Below, piece after piece: positions 6,148 through 6,467 of a DNA stretch of 6,467 bases (positions are counted from its first letter, which is position 1; the number at the start of each line of letters is the position of its first letter). Position numbers and translations under genes: made by a program. The notes below the pieces were generated by a model. That model was not told where the DNA came from. It saw nothing but the letters and a program-made list of their open reading frames with translations, and ran no database searches. Source of the DNA: Alphaproteobacteria bacterium. GTDB lineage: Bacteria; Pseudomonadota; Alphaproteobacteria; Caulobacterales; Caulobacteraceae. The DNA lies in NCBI GenBank assembly GCA_018895795.1, contig JAHINZ010000311.1, positions 1 to 6,467 on the forward strand, written 5' to 3'.

Positions 6148-6467
6148 TCATCAACCTCACGCGATCTCTCGCTGAAGGGATGGGAAGGGTCGCGGAGCGT
6201 CCGGACGACGTCCGGAAGAAGATTGATAAATACCGTTTCGACGAAGCCGTTCGCTCCGCGCAGCCGTTATCCAAAAGCGCTTCCGGCTCGGCGATATTAG
6301 CGCCTCCTCGTCCACGCCTCCGACGGGCAGGCAGGAGAGCGACTCCCACCTGGACCGCGGACCTTTCAGCCCGCCTGCTGCTCGCTCGACCCTCGGGGTC
6401 ACGTCGTTTCTGTGTTCCAGGGCCGACCGCCGCCAGAGACCACCGAGGTTGGCGGCCCAGAGCACAA
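6148..6467. other. Unassigned region rich in inverted repeats; possible structured RNA cut by window edge
   Basis: No protein gene is supported: open frames exist on both strands, but their third codon positions lack the strong GC bias of the real genes and they match no known family. The region is dense in potential stems: TCCGGACG-A-CGTCCGGA (6200-6216), CGCGGAGCG with CGCTCCGCG (6191-6199 and 6252-6260), GCAGGC with GCCTGC (6327-6332 and 6373-6378) enclosing GGAG-CTCC (6334-6346), GACCC-TCG-GGGTC (6388-6400), and a long imperfect hairpin from about 6412 to 6466. Read as RNA, the 6330-6352 stem gains a G-U pair on the minus strand, a slight hint of direction. I could not match it to tmRNA, RNase P RNA, SRP RNA or a known riboswitch; 6S-type RNA remains open. 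Confidence 0.3.

Noticed and set aside
6230..6300. Possible tmRNA, because of GTTTCGACG near 6235
   Set aside because: No resume codon or ANDN-type tag follows, no T-arm GTTCGA-type sequence or CCA-ended acceptor stem is visible.
2030..6349. A single minus-strand open frame of about 1,440 codons ending in the RNase HII sequence
   Set aside because: Only the last ~215 codons look like a protein. The rest is antisense to the receptor and glucanase genes, rich in Arg, Gly, Ala and Asp, and stays open because the DNA is GC-rich.
6157..6465. A 102-codon minus-strand open frame (and an edge-crossing plus-strand frame from ATG 6180) in the right-hand region
   Set aside because: Third codon positions lack the strong GC bias of the real genes, no family is recognised, and the region is dominated by inverted repeats. 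The plus-strand ATG also has its purine run directly abutting the start.

Overview
The window is high-GC DNA (strongly G/C at third codon positions) from an alphaproteobacterium of the Caulobacter group. The clearest marker is the left-edge gene. Its first 225 codons closely match, from memory, Caulobacter crescentus CcrM, the cell-cycle GANTC DNA methyltransferase. The other genes (RNase HII, an acyl-CoA dehydrogenase, a TonB-dependent receptor and a family 16 glycoside hydrolase) fit that lineage.

Layout, left to right. (1) Bases 1-676, minus strand: ccrM, with its C-terminal part cut off by the window edge. (2) Bases 677-863: a divergent spacer carrying the ccrM leader with two GANTC sites and a weak CtrA-like element. 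(3) Bases 864-2033, plus strand: an acyl-CoA dehydrogenase of the isovaleryl/long-chain type, judged by where its catalytic glutamate sits. (4) Bases 2030-2677, minus strand: rnhB, convergent with the dehydrogenase; the two stop codons share one CTAG. (5) Bases 2678-2995: a 318-base divergent spacer with two odd palindromes close upstream of the receptor gene. (6) Bases 2996-5044, plus: a TonB-dependent outer-membrane receptor. (7) Bases 5132-6046, plus: a secreted GH16 laminarinase-type glucanase, probably in the same transcription unit as the receptor. (8) Bases 6047-6467: no convincing protein gene. It holds a 79-base multi-hairpin palindromic element and then about 280 bases rich in inverted repeats, possibly an unidentified structured RNA that runs off the right edge.

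Three functional themes share the window. rnhB and ccrM lie on one strand and concern DNA maintenance and epigenetic cell-cycle control; ccrM appears able to sense its own product through the two GANTC sites in its leader. The dehydrogenase is a catabolic gene lying between them on the other strand. The receptor and glucanase look like a small unit for cutting and importing beta-1,3-glucan, although the receptor's substrate is inferred only from its neighbour.

I see no CRISPR array, tRNA, rRNA, transposase, phage gene or defence system. No plainly novel system is evident. The best leads are the structured right-hand region, the palindromic element and the palindromes upstream of the receptor. 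Very long open frames antisense to the real genes, including one of about 1,440 codons, are a GC-rich artefact, apart from the rnhB portion.
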